Positions 49,928 through 61,975 of a stretch of DNA of 64,000 nucleotides are shown here, piece by piece. Below the pieces are notes generated by a model, which did no database searches, had not been told where the DNA came from, and worked only from the letters and a program-made list of their open reading frames with translations. The first letter of the stretch is position 1. Every line of letters starts with the position of its first letter. Position numbers and translations under genes: made by a program. The DNA comes from Nautilus pompilius (lineage: Eukaryota > Mollusca > Cephalopoda > Nautilida > Nautilidae): positions 1,178,001 to 1,242,000 of the forward strand of contig JACATO010000309.1 of NCBI GenBank assembly GCA_018389105.1, given 5' to 3'.

Positions 49928-52900
49928 CAGGGTTTTAACCAGGTGTCCATGAAGCCTCACATGGAATCCTTGAGATATTTTAGGGAAATAAAAAATAATT
50001 TAAGAGTAAACATGAAATGTTTTGTGCTGTATGTTTAAGTTACCTTCAGATAAAAGAATGACAGTGTGAGAATGCCTGACCCTTAGCAGGAAGTGAGTGA
50101 GTGAGTGCTCTAGTTGGCTGCTTAATATTTTATTGAATCTGGCATAGTCAGGAGCACAATGTTAGGGGATTGTTTGCCCAATGAGAATACCAAATTTTTA
50201 CCAAGGCATGAAATATGTTAGCTCCAAAATAGTAGGCGATTTCATTTGGCTATTAATTATTTTAGCGGGGAAACTACAAATGATCAGTATATAGCTAGTC
50301 ACTCACTATACACACAGCCCTGATGCAAGCACATCTAAGATAATCACTACCTTTTACATTTCCACAGAAGTACCAATATTCCGCTTCTTTACATTCTTTT
50401 TGGTAAGTTATTATAAATTTACATTCATTATTATCTGAATGTGCTTTATAAGTCTTTACTTAAGTATTGGATTTAAATCATAAGTGTATAAGCATGACCT
50501 TGCTCATTTAGCCATTTTTAGAAACAAGAGAACACATTGATGTTAACCCAATTGTATCAGTGTATTTGAAAACTTCAGTACTATGGAAACAAGAAAGGGA
50601 TTATGCAGGAATAGGGATGATATCAATTTTATTGCAGCTACAATAGGTGAGAGACTAGCATTATGATACATGTTGCTTCAGCTTAAATTTTTAAAATATG
50701 ACTATTTTGCTCAGCCACTTCCTTCATCTCCCATCAGATACTCAGATAAATTTATTCATAAAAGATTTTACTTACAAGCAAATTTAATAATTCTAATTCG
50801 TTACTAATAAAATTTATTAGTAACAAGTAATCTCAGTTTCATTCAAGAAAAAAACGTTTTTTACAAAATTTTACTAATTTTTTTCAGATCTGAATTTTTT
50901 ATATTTTTTTTTTACCCACAATTTGATTATGTCAAATAAGCTTTGTCACAATGATACATGTGCAGTATGGCTTCACATTTATGCCTGACAAAGATACTTT
51001 TCAAAAGTTGTGATGCTTTCTTTGCTCAAAGGTGATCAGCAATGGATACATGAAACCATCTAAACTTTAAGATCAGCTTCAGACTGTCCATCCTGGGAAT
51101 TTTGACAACATACTAGCTTCATTTGAAACAAAGAGCATGTTTTGAAGCAAGAAACACATTCTCTGATCATGGATTTGCCAGAAAAAGCCAGCATTAGAAG
51201 CAAATTATGTGGCATTAAAGATTGCTAAAGAAAAGCCGCTGCATACCATTGCAGAGAATCTGGTGAAACCATGTACTATGGAAATGGCCAAGCTGATTGT
51301 GGTAAAGATGCAAAACAAAAAATTGCACAGATTCCTCTGTCAAATGATGTTATTCTTCAACAAATCAAGGAAATGTCAAAGACATCCAAAGATCAGGTTA
51401 TAGTGCAGATTAAGACAAGTCCAGCAAAAATCAGCTTGCAGTTGAATGGAACAAATGATATATTGAATTACATTCAACTTCTCAATTTTGCTTGATATGT
51501 GCATGAGAATGAGGAAAAAATTTTCTTTTGTGAGTCACTGAAAGAAACAATGAAAGCAGTAGATATAGAAACAATGAATAAATTTTTTTAAAATTATAAT
51601 GGCTTTTCCTGGAAGTTTGTGGGTTCTATCTGTATGCATGGTTGCAACTGCTATGTTAGGGGGAAATTCAGGCTTCACAACTCATTAAAAATATAAATAT
51701 AAATGTGTTCTCAAGTCACTGCATTCCTCATCAGTATGCTCTGGCATCAAAGACTCTTCCTGCTTGTTTGAAAGTGTTAAATGCTGTCATCCAGATGGTC
51801 AACTTGATCTGATCATGAGCAATGAATCACCACACATTTAAAGCTCTGTCCCATGTGGTTGGGTCTGAACAACAATCCTTTTGTTTCACAAGGAAGTATG
51901 CTTGTTTTCAAGAGGAAAAGGTTTTGAAAAGGATTTTTGTACTGAGGAATTTGATTGAGATTTTTCTGCATGAAAAAAGATTTAATATCCTCAAGCAATT
52001 CTCAGCTCTGAGCTTTGTAGTTTCACTAGAATATCTTGTAGATGTGTTTGAAATGTTGAACTCTTTGTACATTTCACTCCAAGGTAGAAGAGTAACGATC
52101 TTGAAAGCTAAAGAAAATCTGAAATCATTTCAAGATAAGTTGGCTCTTTTGGGAAGAAGAGTAAATTTTGGTAACTTTGACAATTTTCCTCTCTTCAATG
52201 AAATTACTTCTAGCCCAGAACATCCAGTGGGATCATGAATTTGTGAGAGTGTTATTATGCACCTGGACACTTTAAAAGTCACCTTTGAAGGATATTTCAG
52301 ACAAGCTCGGATAGCTGACATTTTGGTAAAGAATCCTTTCACCATCTTTCTTTAACAAATTAGTGATCAGGCAAAAGACAAGCTTCTTCCATTTGTGAAA
52401 TAATCAGAAACTTCATGTTGATTTTGAATCAGTGAAACAGAATTGATTCTGGTGCAAACTTGGGAAGGTATATCCCATTCTGATCAAACAAACCTACTAT
52501 GTTCTAGTCCTGTTTATCATAACCTACCTCGGGATTTTCTGTGCTTTTAACATTGAAGACAAACGGGGGAAAGTTCAGCATGACGTGTGTAACTCTCTTA
52601 AAGCTGTCACCTAGAATTGATGTATTGGTCACTAATAAGCAGCAGCAGTCCTGGCACTTGACTAAGATTAAGTTTTCAGCATTATTTATGTTGAGCAACA
52701 TACTCAGTGGATGAAATAAAGACTGATTTAAATAAAAAATAAAATTTGTTATGATTCTTAATAAAGTTTTTAGTGTTATATCTTATCTTTTTTGACAATA
52801 CACACATTAGAAAAAGAAATTTTTATTTAATGGACCAAAATATGAATTAGTTTCTTTAAATGTTTTGTTAAAGCAGTGACCCACTCTGATAAATATGGTT

Positions 52901-53020
52901 TGCTCTCAGCTGCAAAATTTCATGGGCAAAAAATAAAAACAAAAATTACTAAGTCTCCATATGTGAAGCTTCACATTTGGTCCAAGGGGTACATGGAATG
53001 TAAAAGGTTAAGAATCACTG
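49928..53020 (+). mobile_element. ZBED5-like hAT element, near full length, decayed
   Basis: The left end CAGGGTTTTAACC and right end GGTTAAGAATCACTG are hAT-type inverted repeats; the right end in reverse complement is CAGTGATTCTTAACC. Flanks are CCCTAATG (49920-49927) and TCCTAATG (53021-53028), a 7-of-8 match to an 8-bp duplication. The ends share an inverted subterminal motif: GAAGCCTCACATGGAATCC on the left and TACATGGAATG plus GAAGCTTCACAT on the right. At 3.1 kb this is close to autonomous hAT length. The transposase inside is broken in many places. It lies inside the long intron in the sense direction of the gene. Confidence 0.88.
50990..52370 (+). pseudogene. Decayed ZBED5/FAM200-like hAT transposase
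   Basis: Pieces occur in family order but in changing frames. A BED-finger remnant C-FLC-SKVISNGYMKPSKL lies near 51015-51070, with Gln in place of a zinc-ligand His and a stop inside. YVALKIAKEKPLHTIAENLV (51203 on) and PLSNDVILQQIKEMS follow. The catalytic-core start KISLQLNGTNDILNYIQLLNF shows N-G-T-N-D where active members have D-E-S-T-D, so the first catalytic Asp is lost. After further stops comes HHTFKALSHVVGSEQQSF-like sequence, then KVLKRIFVLRNLIEIFLHEK (51929 on) and LVDVFEMLNSLYISLQGRR. The 138-codon frame at 51822-52238 is the longest surviving piece. The dimerisation domain is not readable. Confidence 0.8.
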
Positions 53021-53469
53021 TCCTAATGGAATTTGGAAACAAGTCATGAAGAAAAATACAGGTGTCAGTGCCTCATCTGTTGCAGAGTGGTGGGTGCTAT
53101 AGTCACAGGCTGTGATTGTGAATTCTGAAATAAAATTAATTTTCATCCATCAACTCATGAGAATAAAAAATTCTATTTTCCATGCTCTGTGATTTTAGTG
53201 TGTGCTTGGGTCTGTCTTTTTTTGTTGTTCTGCTCTCTATTAAAAACCACAGTTTTTTTTTTTAATTCTGAATTAAAGGATTTATTGCTGTTTAGCACCA
53301 TATTGTAAGTGAACTTTGGGTCTAATGAAAACAAACAAACACACAGACAGTGAGTTAATGTTGGTATAGAAAATTTCTTTGATAATTTTGGTTTACTGGA
53401 TGTCCAACTGCACTTATACTCTACAGAAAGTGAAAACCAGAGCTTTACTACAATGTGGTTTAAGTGTAA

Positions 53470-53528
53470 AGGATGTTCAAATAGAATCACTGTAATTGTA
53501 TTTGGCCAGGTTTCATTTGAATATCTCC
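53470..53528. mobile_element. Short palindromic MITE, third copy, internally deleted
   Basis: GGATGTTCAAATAGAATCAC on the left and CCAGGTTTCATTTGAATATC on the right match the arms of the 26105 copy. The centre TGTAATTGTATTTGG matches the 39086 copy, and about 15 bases are missing from the left half. Confidence 0.6.
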
Positions 53529-56500
53529 AATGTGTATAGGTTCTAGGAAAAAGTGAAAAATCTTTCTAAAAATTACCTTGAAAGTTTGTTTTTTTTTTTA
53601 CATTTTAAAAAACTTAAATGTACAATATGTATGTATGTGTATATATATATATATTAAACAATTTTTTTTAAATTTAAATTTAGTTAAAATGAGATTTATA
53701 GTTAACATAGCTTTCAAATATTTCCTGTTACTTTAAATTGATCAGCTAACAAATTAAAGAATCAGAAAAAATAGACAAGATTTTACTCAGAGGCTTAATC
53801 TTAATTTACCATTTTCTTGATCATATCAAATATACTTAAGTGTATGTATTAGCATTCTGTCCATAGCTAGGCTTTAACAATTATTAAAGCTTTACATAAC
53901 TGCCCCCTAAATGTAATTTTTTAAAAGGTGAAAAGCCTTTTAATTTAGAATTCATTGCTGTGTTTTGCTAAGACTTTTAAGAGACACAAATGCTTATTGA
54001 TAATAGTCTACTTAAACACATACCCATTCATAATCTGCAATGTAATGCAATGCGTTAAATATGAGCTGTTTTGAAACATTTCTTGAGATATGTTAACTGG
54101 ATTTATCACTTGCAGAGAAGTTATGCAAATGATATTTAAAAGAAAAATAACCCTTTGATCCCCTTAATGAAGCATTTAACAACTTTACATCAGTATTAAT
54201 CCTCAAAATTATCATTTATTTAGAAATAGTGCGGTATTCTTGATACTGTTATCTAGTTTGAAGTGGTTAAATTAAATGTAATTTTAATAAGAATTTGAAC
54301 TCTTGGGATCTCCATCAACAGGAAGAATGGTTAATGATTGCTAGTCTTTTATTACTGTAAAGTAGTCAGACAGAAAGTTGTCAATGAGTCTCCACTCCCT
54401 AATTTTAATGCTAATTGCTGTATCTTGCTGGTTGTGCTTATGAGGTAAGATATCAGTACTTAGGTAAAATGAAAGTATTCAACTTTGAATTAATAAATAG
54501 TGTTAAAAAAAATAAACACAATTTACACTTAACCAATAACTTTCTGTTCCCATCTTTTGTGTCATTTATAGAAAGTAGAGAATTTGTTTAGCCATTTCTC
54601 ATTACCTTATTGGTAGTAATGAAATTAACTAATGAACCTACATTTTGTATACCACGATCTGTTGCCATCATCAGGATTTAGTTCTGAAAAATATTGTTTT
54701 TGTGTGCAATGATGATGATGATGAGGGTATTTGTGGAAAATTTTGTCACCTTGGCCACACTTCATCTTTTTTTAAATGTGGAATTGCTACTTAACAATGA
54801 GTATATGTGTTAATGGCTTTAGGATCTCAGAGGGGCTGAAATCAGACAAATATAATTAGAGGAGACTATATGCTGTGTTGATCTTGACTGTCATAAACCA
54901 TGAATGATATAGCATTGTTCAATCTCATGCTTTAAACAGCATGGTAAAAGCTTCCTCTACTGAATAGTGATAGTTGATGACACATGAATAGTCAGAATTA
55001 CAGTCATGGCAAAGATTGCATGCTGGTGGCATATAATAAAAGAATATATTATCAGAAGAAATACACCTGAGTGCAAGGCAAATTATGTTGAAAAAGGACT
55101 CTGAATAGTAATGTATATGATCTATAATTTTAGTTTTAGAACTGAATGAGCTAATTGAAAAACTTTTGATAAGATTCAGTATATAACAGGAGTATTGCCT
55201 TGTAATGTTTGATAAAAATTCATTACTAACTTAGCAATCTTATACATTGAGAATTTGGAAAAACATCTTCTATTATTTTATTTTACTAATTATCTATTAT
55301 AATCTTATAATATGTTTATATGTGTGTGTATGTATATATAACATTATTTAAAAAGTAAATTAATCTAAGATACTTTTAGAACTGTACAGTATGATTCTTT
55401 TTATGGAACTTTATTGGCTATTCTGTGTTACTAACATGAACTGCTTCATGAAGGCAAATAGGAAAGTTGCATAATGTACTATCTAGCTTGTGATTCCATA
55501 TATATCTTTGAAATGATATCTATGTGAAAATCCTCTAATATTACCCTTAGAAGTTTTAAATGACTCAATGTTTTTTTTATATATTTGATTATGAAACTAC
55601 AGCAATTTTTCAGTTTTGAAATGAGTTCATTTATCATTTAAGAAGCAGTTGAAAACAAAAATGTTTAATATTTTTGGAGGAAGCCACTTTTATTAGACTA
55701 AATGACTTCAGCAAACCAGTTTTATGACAGATTCCACAGAATGTTTCAATCAAAATGATAATTGCTTTCTTTGATGTGACTCTTCTCTTTAACCATAATA
55801 CCAACACTAAAGTTTATGGTTTAATTATTGGTCATGTAGTGCATTGTAAATCACGTTGAACTTCAAGTGACCATAATACACAAGCAGCTGGCACTGTGCT
55901 TAGTCGCAAGATCTCCCCAGCACACAAACTTATTGGACACCTTTACCCTACGTACTATAGGTGTGAAAACAGCTGCACAAAATTAGCATTAAGACTTTCT
56001 CTAAGTATATTCTTATTTTTAGTTCTTGATTGTTTTCATATTCAGCATAAAGGAACACAAATGCTCAAAAGAACAATATATTTTTTATTTCAATTTCAAA
56101 AAGTAAGAAATATAAAATTAAAATATTTCAGCTCTTTACATATCATTAATATAAGTTCACCAAAAAATGAAAATAAAATGGTAGAAGGCAGAATCTAGTA
56201 ATGTTATATACACATGAGTTACTATTATTTTATATATAATAGAAATATATAAGGGTTAACAAGTAAAAACATACTTAAAAATCAGCCAGACATTTCAACT
56301 AATTTTCCCATCATTTTCTGTACTCTATTATTTAATCTGTAATAGTTGTCTGACTGTATAATTTCAATTAAAAATAAAAACAAAAACATGGCTGTAACTG
56401 TATAAAACTTCCTTTTGACTTGCAATATAAGAACATTTCTTTTTAGTAATGAGTAGAAGCAGAAGTTTATTATGCATTGTTTAGTAGCTGATTTAGCTCT

Positions 56501-56547
56501 ATACTACTTGATGGCATTTGCATCTCACTACTCTTCAAATCAGCATA

Positions 56548-56676
56548 GTATGAGCCATAGACAAATCTCCAACCCCCACATGTTTTGCATTATGACTGCT
56601 TGACTGAATATACAGCCAGTTCGACATGAATACTAGCTAGTGCTTCTTGGTGGTATAAGTAAGGTAAAAACTGTAG
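56548..56676 (+). repeat. Dispersed repeat copy 2 (pair with 5625-5791)
   Basis: This is the second copy of the unassigned repeat described at 5625-5791. It carries TTTTGCATTA, AATATACAGCCAGTTC and GTAAGGTAAAAACTG in the same order, with scattered substitutions that suggest old divergence. It lies inside the long intron of the C7orf25 homolog. Confidence 0.6.
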
Positions 56677-56860
56677 TGTAGACTATATTGTCTGCAAGTT
56701 CTCTATTTCTTTTCTGCCCACATCATTTTTTTACATTAAATTTTTCTGAAGCTTCTCACTGGTGTATTTTGAAGAAAGACGGATAAAATAAACATGTTGT
56801 TTTGGTACTGTATGTAGTTCAGCCCTAGTAAGCAGTAAAAAAAAAGACAATCTTGGTATG

Positions 56861-57100
56861 GGACATAGGGTTGCAGTTAGCATTGCTAATCCTGCTCTAT
56901 ACAGGGCCCAGCACTTCTGACTTTAGCAGGAAAATCCTTATTACAACTTTTAGATGTGGGAGGAAACCCACATGGCCAGCTGGTGCAGAGGAGCAAAAAG
57001 AAATTGTTCCAGGAAGGTATACCAAATTGAGTCTGTCCCCTGCAATAATCAAACTTGGGCCCTTGTCCTTAGTAGTCTAGTACCCAACAATGGATTACTG
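56861..57100 (-). repeat. tRNA-derived SINE, reverse copy
   Basis: On the minus strand the order is GACTACTAAGGACAAGGGCC, AAGTTTGATTATTGCAGGGG (B-box region), TTTGGTATACCTTCC, GGGTTTCCTCCCACATCTAA and GATTTTCCTGCTAAAGTCAG, then AAGTGCTGGGCCCT. Each has a counterpart in the copy at 18453-18753. Both halves of the family (tRNA-like head and body) are therefore confirmed by this copy. Confidence 0.65.
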
Positions 57101-58042
57101 CATTTGCCCAAACCATACATAAGAATGGAACCTTTGGATGGCATATTATTTAAAATACATTTGAAACTGTTATTTTGAAATTATTTTTATCTTTTAAAAG
57201 TGACTTTTATAGTGAATGTATTCTGATGTTTTTCAATGAGAAACAAATACTAAATGGCATTAATGATATGGTTTTCAACCATAAAACCAGTTTCAAAGGA
57301 AGGCAGCGCCTTTAAATAAATCACATCTTAACAATGAAAAATAATGGCAGAGTTAAAAAAAAAAAAAAAACATTCAAATGGTTACAACTGTTGTTGCTAT
57401 AGTGTCGTCATCACATCATGAAGATGTGCCACCTTTGAAATTATTTTGGAAAATATTTTTTAAAATGCATTTTAAAAAGTAGTTACTAAGAAATTTCTTA
57501 CAATAGCAAAGTCACTATCTATTATCTTCTTATTGCCTTTGTTTTTTCTCTGCAGAAAACCTTCACCCAATGATTAAGACTGCATGTATTTTCATCATAC
57601 TTCCTTTTCCACTGTTTAAAACTCAATTTTTAAAAAATATTTGTTTGTTTCTAAAACATGCTCCTGTACTGTAATGTACATTCAGGGGAAGATTACAAAT
57701 CTTATTTAGCTTCTGTTGGAAAATAGGAAATTCTATGGGGAATTAAGCATGGTTTAACATGTTAGTGTAGGTATTTTTCTGAGTGTTTTTTTAATATTTT
57801 GTAAGTTTGTTACAAAATTAGATACAATTTTTTTTGTTTTTATTGGTACTTAGAATCCTTAATGCTGATTTATTTGTGAAAATAAAAGATATAATGTGAA
57901 CTTTATCGCCTGCTTCATATCCTGAGCATGACACAACCAGACATGTTTGGGCCATGCCTTTTGCTTGATGAATAGGTACTTTGATATAGTCAAGTAAAAG
58001 TTTCAAGTCAAGTTCAGATGAATAGCTCGTTTCTTTTGCTAT

Positions 58043-58113
58043 GGTCATTCAACTGAAACCTGGTTGAAAATAGGATTCCCTTAATTATGTTCAGCCAGGT
58101 TTTACTGAAATTT
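58043..58113. repeat. Probable diverged copy of the palindromic MITE
   Basis: GGTCATTCAACTGAAACCTG on the left and CAGCCAGGTTTTACTGAAAT on the right are imperfect mirror arms related to the 26105 family. They are closest to the weak copy at 11794. Confidence 0.35.
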
Positions 58114-58918
58114 CTTTAGTATTATGAAGTTGCTGACATCTTAAAAACTGCTCTATTTTAGAAATAGAAAGTTGCCATACAAACGAATGACATCAGCAAA
58201 ATTATGACTATGAAAAGAAATCAGGCCATATCTAGAAGTGAATTCAACTACTATTGTAGACTAGAAAAGCAATGATACTTGACCATTCCTCTTCCCAGTT
58301 GAAATAAGTTGTCCTTTCATTATTTAAGTTGCTGATATCTAAATAAACTTTCAAAGAAAACTAGTCCTATACTAGACCTAGATAACTTTGGGTGTGCAGC
58401 TGACATAAATCTCACCTGCTATTTTGGAAATTTGAAACACTTTATAATTGACTGTTGGTTTCTGGCATTAATACCTGAAGATAAACACTTATTTGTAATG
58501 TATGAAACTGCACCTCATCTTTGAGTGAGAATTGTTTTGTTGTGCAAGGACTTATTAGTCAAATTTTATAGAATTATTCCAGAACTTCCAACATTTAGTC
58601 AATCTAGTTTTGAACTGACTAATCCAAAAACAATTTTATTTCCTTACTTATTGTTTTAGTTTAAGTAATATTTAAATTAAAAAATAAATGAATTTTTTTT
58701 TTAAAATTTATCAGATTTGTAGTCTCTTTAGCCAAATAACTCTCAGTTAAGTCTATTGTGTTTCAGCTGAATAACTCTCCTAAAGAATTAATTATCTCTC
58801 TGAAATTTTTGGTCTTTTGAATTTATTGTTGTAGAGAACTATTTGGAAATCTGTTTTATCTATTTATTTAGTGGCTTCATGAAATAATATATAATTAATG
58901 GAATTGTCAGCATGTAAG

Positions 58919-58990
58919 ACATCTTTAGTGTGGTGGTTGTAACACTGCTTAATCAAGTCAGGGTTTTATGATTTTGATTCATTAAAGTAA
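58919..58990 (+). repeat. Possible tRNA-like SINE head, decayed
   Basis: GTGTGGTGGTTGTAACACTG resembles an A-box region, and TATGATTTTGATTCATTAAA about 35 bases later could be a decayed B-box. The following T-tract is not a normal SINE tail. Weak call. Confidence 0.2.
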
Positions 58991-59508
58991 GTTTTTTTTT
59001 TGTTTTTGCTGCTCTTTTCTGTAAATGAAAAGCTTGTATATTTTCTAAGCTATACATAATCTATAAAATAAACACATTTCCATCTGTAATATGTAGCACA
59101 TTATGGCAAAGGTAAATAACACTAAGGTATAATTCGCTCTTTTTTTGTGATTTATTAATCTATTATGTGACATGTTCTTCTTTATTGCCAACAAAACTAT
59201 TGTTTACTGCCTAGTTGGTTGTTTATGAGAAACCAACATTTTTGGAAAGATGGCTTTTGAAGTCCTATAAACTCAGCTTGACATTTGGATTCAGTACAAC
59301 TTTTTATTTGCTTAAATGTTTCAAGTTTAAAGAGAAAGGTATCTCTTGTAATATTGCAAGCAAATTTAAAACACACAACTAATCTGTGAGTAGTACCCTG
59401 CATGCTATGTGCACTGAATCATCTGATCTTATTTACACTGCTTTGGTTGCTGACCAAAAAAGAACACGAGAAAGATAACTCGCCCACTTGATTAGATGCT
59501 ATATGTTG

Positions 59509-59721
59509 ATTTGCATACTCTGTGTTTTCAACTTTTGATTTGGGCTCTACAGTATCAGATAGCCAGCCTTCGTAATCAGTTTTTATTTTGTTTGAATATA
59601 CTGATAAACAGGTAATGAGATAATGCTACTGTGATTTACAAGAGAGGTTGCTCAAGCAAAATCAAAGGAATCTTCTGGAAATGCTCAAAATCTAGTTAAT
59701 GAAGCTTGTTACTATGACAAC
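59509..59721 (+). promoter_or_regulatory. Possible intronic regulatory cluster: POU octamer and RFX X-box
   Basis: ATTTGCAT, an exact POU octamer, lies at 59509-59516. GTTACTATGACAAC, an exact fit to the RFX X-box half-site pattern RYYNYY-AT-RRNRAC, lies at 59708-59721. The intervening sequence has fewer homopolymers than the rest of the intron. Such short motifs occur by chance, so function is only suggested. Confidence 0.25.
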
Positions 59722-59965
59722 TATGGTCAAGACCTCTTGTAAGCAGAGATGGCTTCCAGGTGACAGAAAGCTGATTGATTATGTCTATATTAAGCATTGG
59801 GCTATTAAAAGTTGGAGTATTTGTTTAAAAGCAGTGTTAGGCATAATTAATTCTTGATTCATTGAACATATTTTTTGTTGCTAAGAGCAATACAAGTAAG
59901 AGATAAGTAGAAATGTTACATTAAATATCCTCTGATTATCTAAGGTGATGGTGATGGTGATTTTT

Positions 59966-59985
59966 TTGTTTGTTTGTTTGTTTTT
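59966..59985. repeat. (TTTG)n microsatellite
   Basis: Tandem TTTG units directly after a short GTGATG repeat at 59945-59961. Confidence 0.85.
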
Positions 59986-61975
59986 CTTAAAGTGATCATT
60001 GAAGCTTGAGAGTTGCTATATCATTCATAGTTTATGACAGTCAAGATTCATTGTACTGAGAGCCAAAAGATACCATAAGACAAACTCCAAGTTAGCCATT
60101 TTGTCAAATGAACTTTCTTTGAAAATTCTGCCATAAGAAAGGAAAATAGACTTTAGCCATATGGTGTGGAGAGTTCAGAATTTCCAAATATGGCTAACTG
60201 CCTTTAAGACAAACTTAAAATTTAAAAAAAAAAAAGTATTGAAATTATATTCAACTTTATCAAAGTGACAGAATCAAATAATGGAATATTGCTATTAAAA
60301 AATCCCACAAATAGGGATTGTCATGTAATATAATTTTTTAAAAGATTGCCTGTTAGCACCCACCAGAACATTTACTAATCTGTAGAAAACTGTTCATCAC
60401 TAAAGTAGGGAGCTTGCGTTCTCTTCCTTAAAAAGGAAACCAAAGATCATAAATTCTAAGATCTTGGTTTTTGTTCATTATATTATGTAAGGGATAAAAA
60501 AGAAACTTTCATTTTTTAAAATTTTTTTGCTTAATTTGTATTTTATGAAAATTTTTTATTATTTTTAATAATAAAAATAAGTTTTTTGTTTTTTTTTTAT
60601 ATGTTGTGATTTTTGTTGTACTGAATACATCTAGAGAAGTTCTCATCTTGATGACTTGTGACTGCATTCTTGTATTCATTCTTATATTAAGGGATGTTTC
60701 AAGAAGAATTGGGGTGGATTTTGTGGAAAATGCTCAAATGGGAAAGTCTGAATTATGTGTGCTAATTTTCACATTTCAACATTGATTACATATCATTCTC
60801 AAATGGATAAGGCTGCTGAAACAAATGGCAAACAAATTGGTTTATATTAAATTAATTTCGAGATTTGTTTGATTGTAATTAAAACATTTTTTTTAAAAAA
60901 AAAAGATTTTTAAAAAACTTTTAGTTTATTTATTAAGTGACTAACTTTGCTACCACTAGTGTTTGTAGTGTATTAAAAAAGTTACAGGTATTGTGTGTTC
61001 AAGTCTGATAATTTCTGTTAACAGTAATCCTTATTCATTTGGTTAGAGAGCATCTTTACACTTATCTTTTAAAAAAGATTTAGAAATTCTCTTTTACTTC
61101 CTATTCTATGGTTTAGTGATATATATAAGCATTTTTGCTAAAAGTAGGATTTCCCAGGTTTTTATTGGTAGTGGTATTTTGAGTGAGAGTTTAGTCTCAA
61201 ATATTGCAACTTAAGTTCTGCTCTCTCTCTCTCTCAAATGATGCAAAAACAGATAAATTGTAGATTTGGCAGTGTAAAGGGGGAAAGGTGATGCCAGAAA
61301 AAAAATTTCAAAATCTATCACTAATAACTGACTCATAATTTTTAAGCCATGAATTTTACTTATCTTTTTCCATCAGTGGGCAGAAAATCAATGTCTGGTA
61401 TCAGCAATTAAAAAGTATAAACTAACCAATTAAATCAGGTGGCGATTTTAAGAAAATGATCATAGCCATTTTGTGAATGAAGTGATTAACAATGGACCCT
61501 AACTTGTTTTATGGCTAGGCTTCATAGTTTAAGTGGTTTTGTTTTTTCTTTTCTATTTATTTGAGTTCAAGCAAGATATCCTTGTTACCAGTATAATTTA
61601 CTTCTAGCAAATTCATACATATCTTGTGTGTGAACACAGCATATTTAAAAGTTTTCTTTTTTATTTTTCTATCTAAAAACAGATTGTAACATTATCAGAT
61701 ATGCTGCATTTGAATTTTACACTAATTTTTTTCTTTTTATGCCTAGAATAGTAGTATTCTATTTTTTCATATTTAATATTTTTTAAATATTTTTATAAAC
61801 AGTCAATAAAAGCAATCTGCCAATGTCCCCTAGTAAGATAATTACCAACTGTTGACTCAAAATAATTCAGAAAGAACAAATTAGATTTTTTTTACTATGT
61901 ATAATTTTTATTTGATGGGTTTGAAAAGTCTTAAGGTTATTTCAAAGTGAAAAATTTTTATTTTTTTTTTTTAAG

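Larger units (their letters stand above)
33657..61975 (+). other. 28.3 kb phase-1 intron of the C7orf25 homolog
   Basis: The intron runs from donor GT at 33657 to acceptor AG at 61974-61975. Both flanking exons are open, family-matched and phase-compatible, so the intron is well supported even though no transcript is available. It contains a ZBED5-like hAT relic (49928-53020), a LINE scrap near 44285-44570, SINE copies (56861-57100 and weak tRNA-like pieces at 40127-40200 and 58919-58990), palindromic MITE copies (39086-39162, 53470-53528, probable 58043-58113), microsatellites and many A/T homopolymers. No additional exon of the gene is needed between the two exons, because the protein alignment is continuous. 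Long stretches such as 33660-36860, 40900-44280, 44570-49920 and 53530-56540 show nothing else I can recognise. Confidence 0.85.

Noticed and set aside
51813..52345. Minus-strand frames opposite the hAT relic
   Set aside because: They are shadows of the recognised plus-strand transposase fragment.
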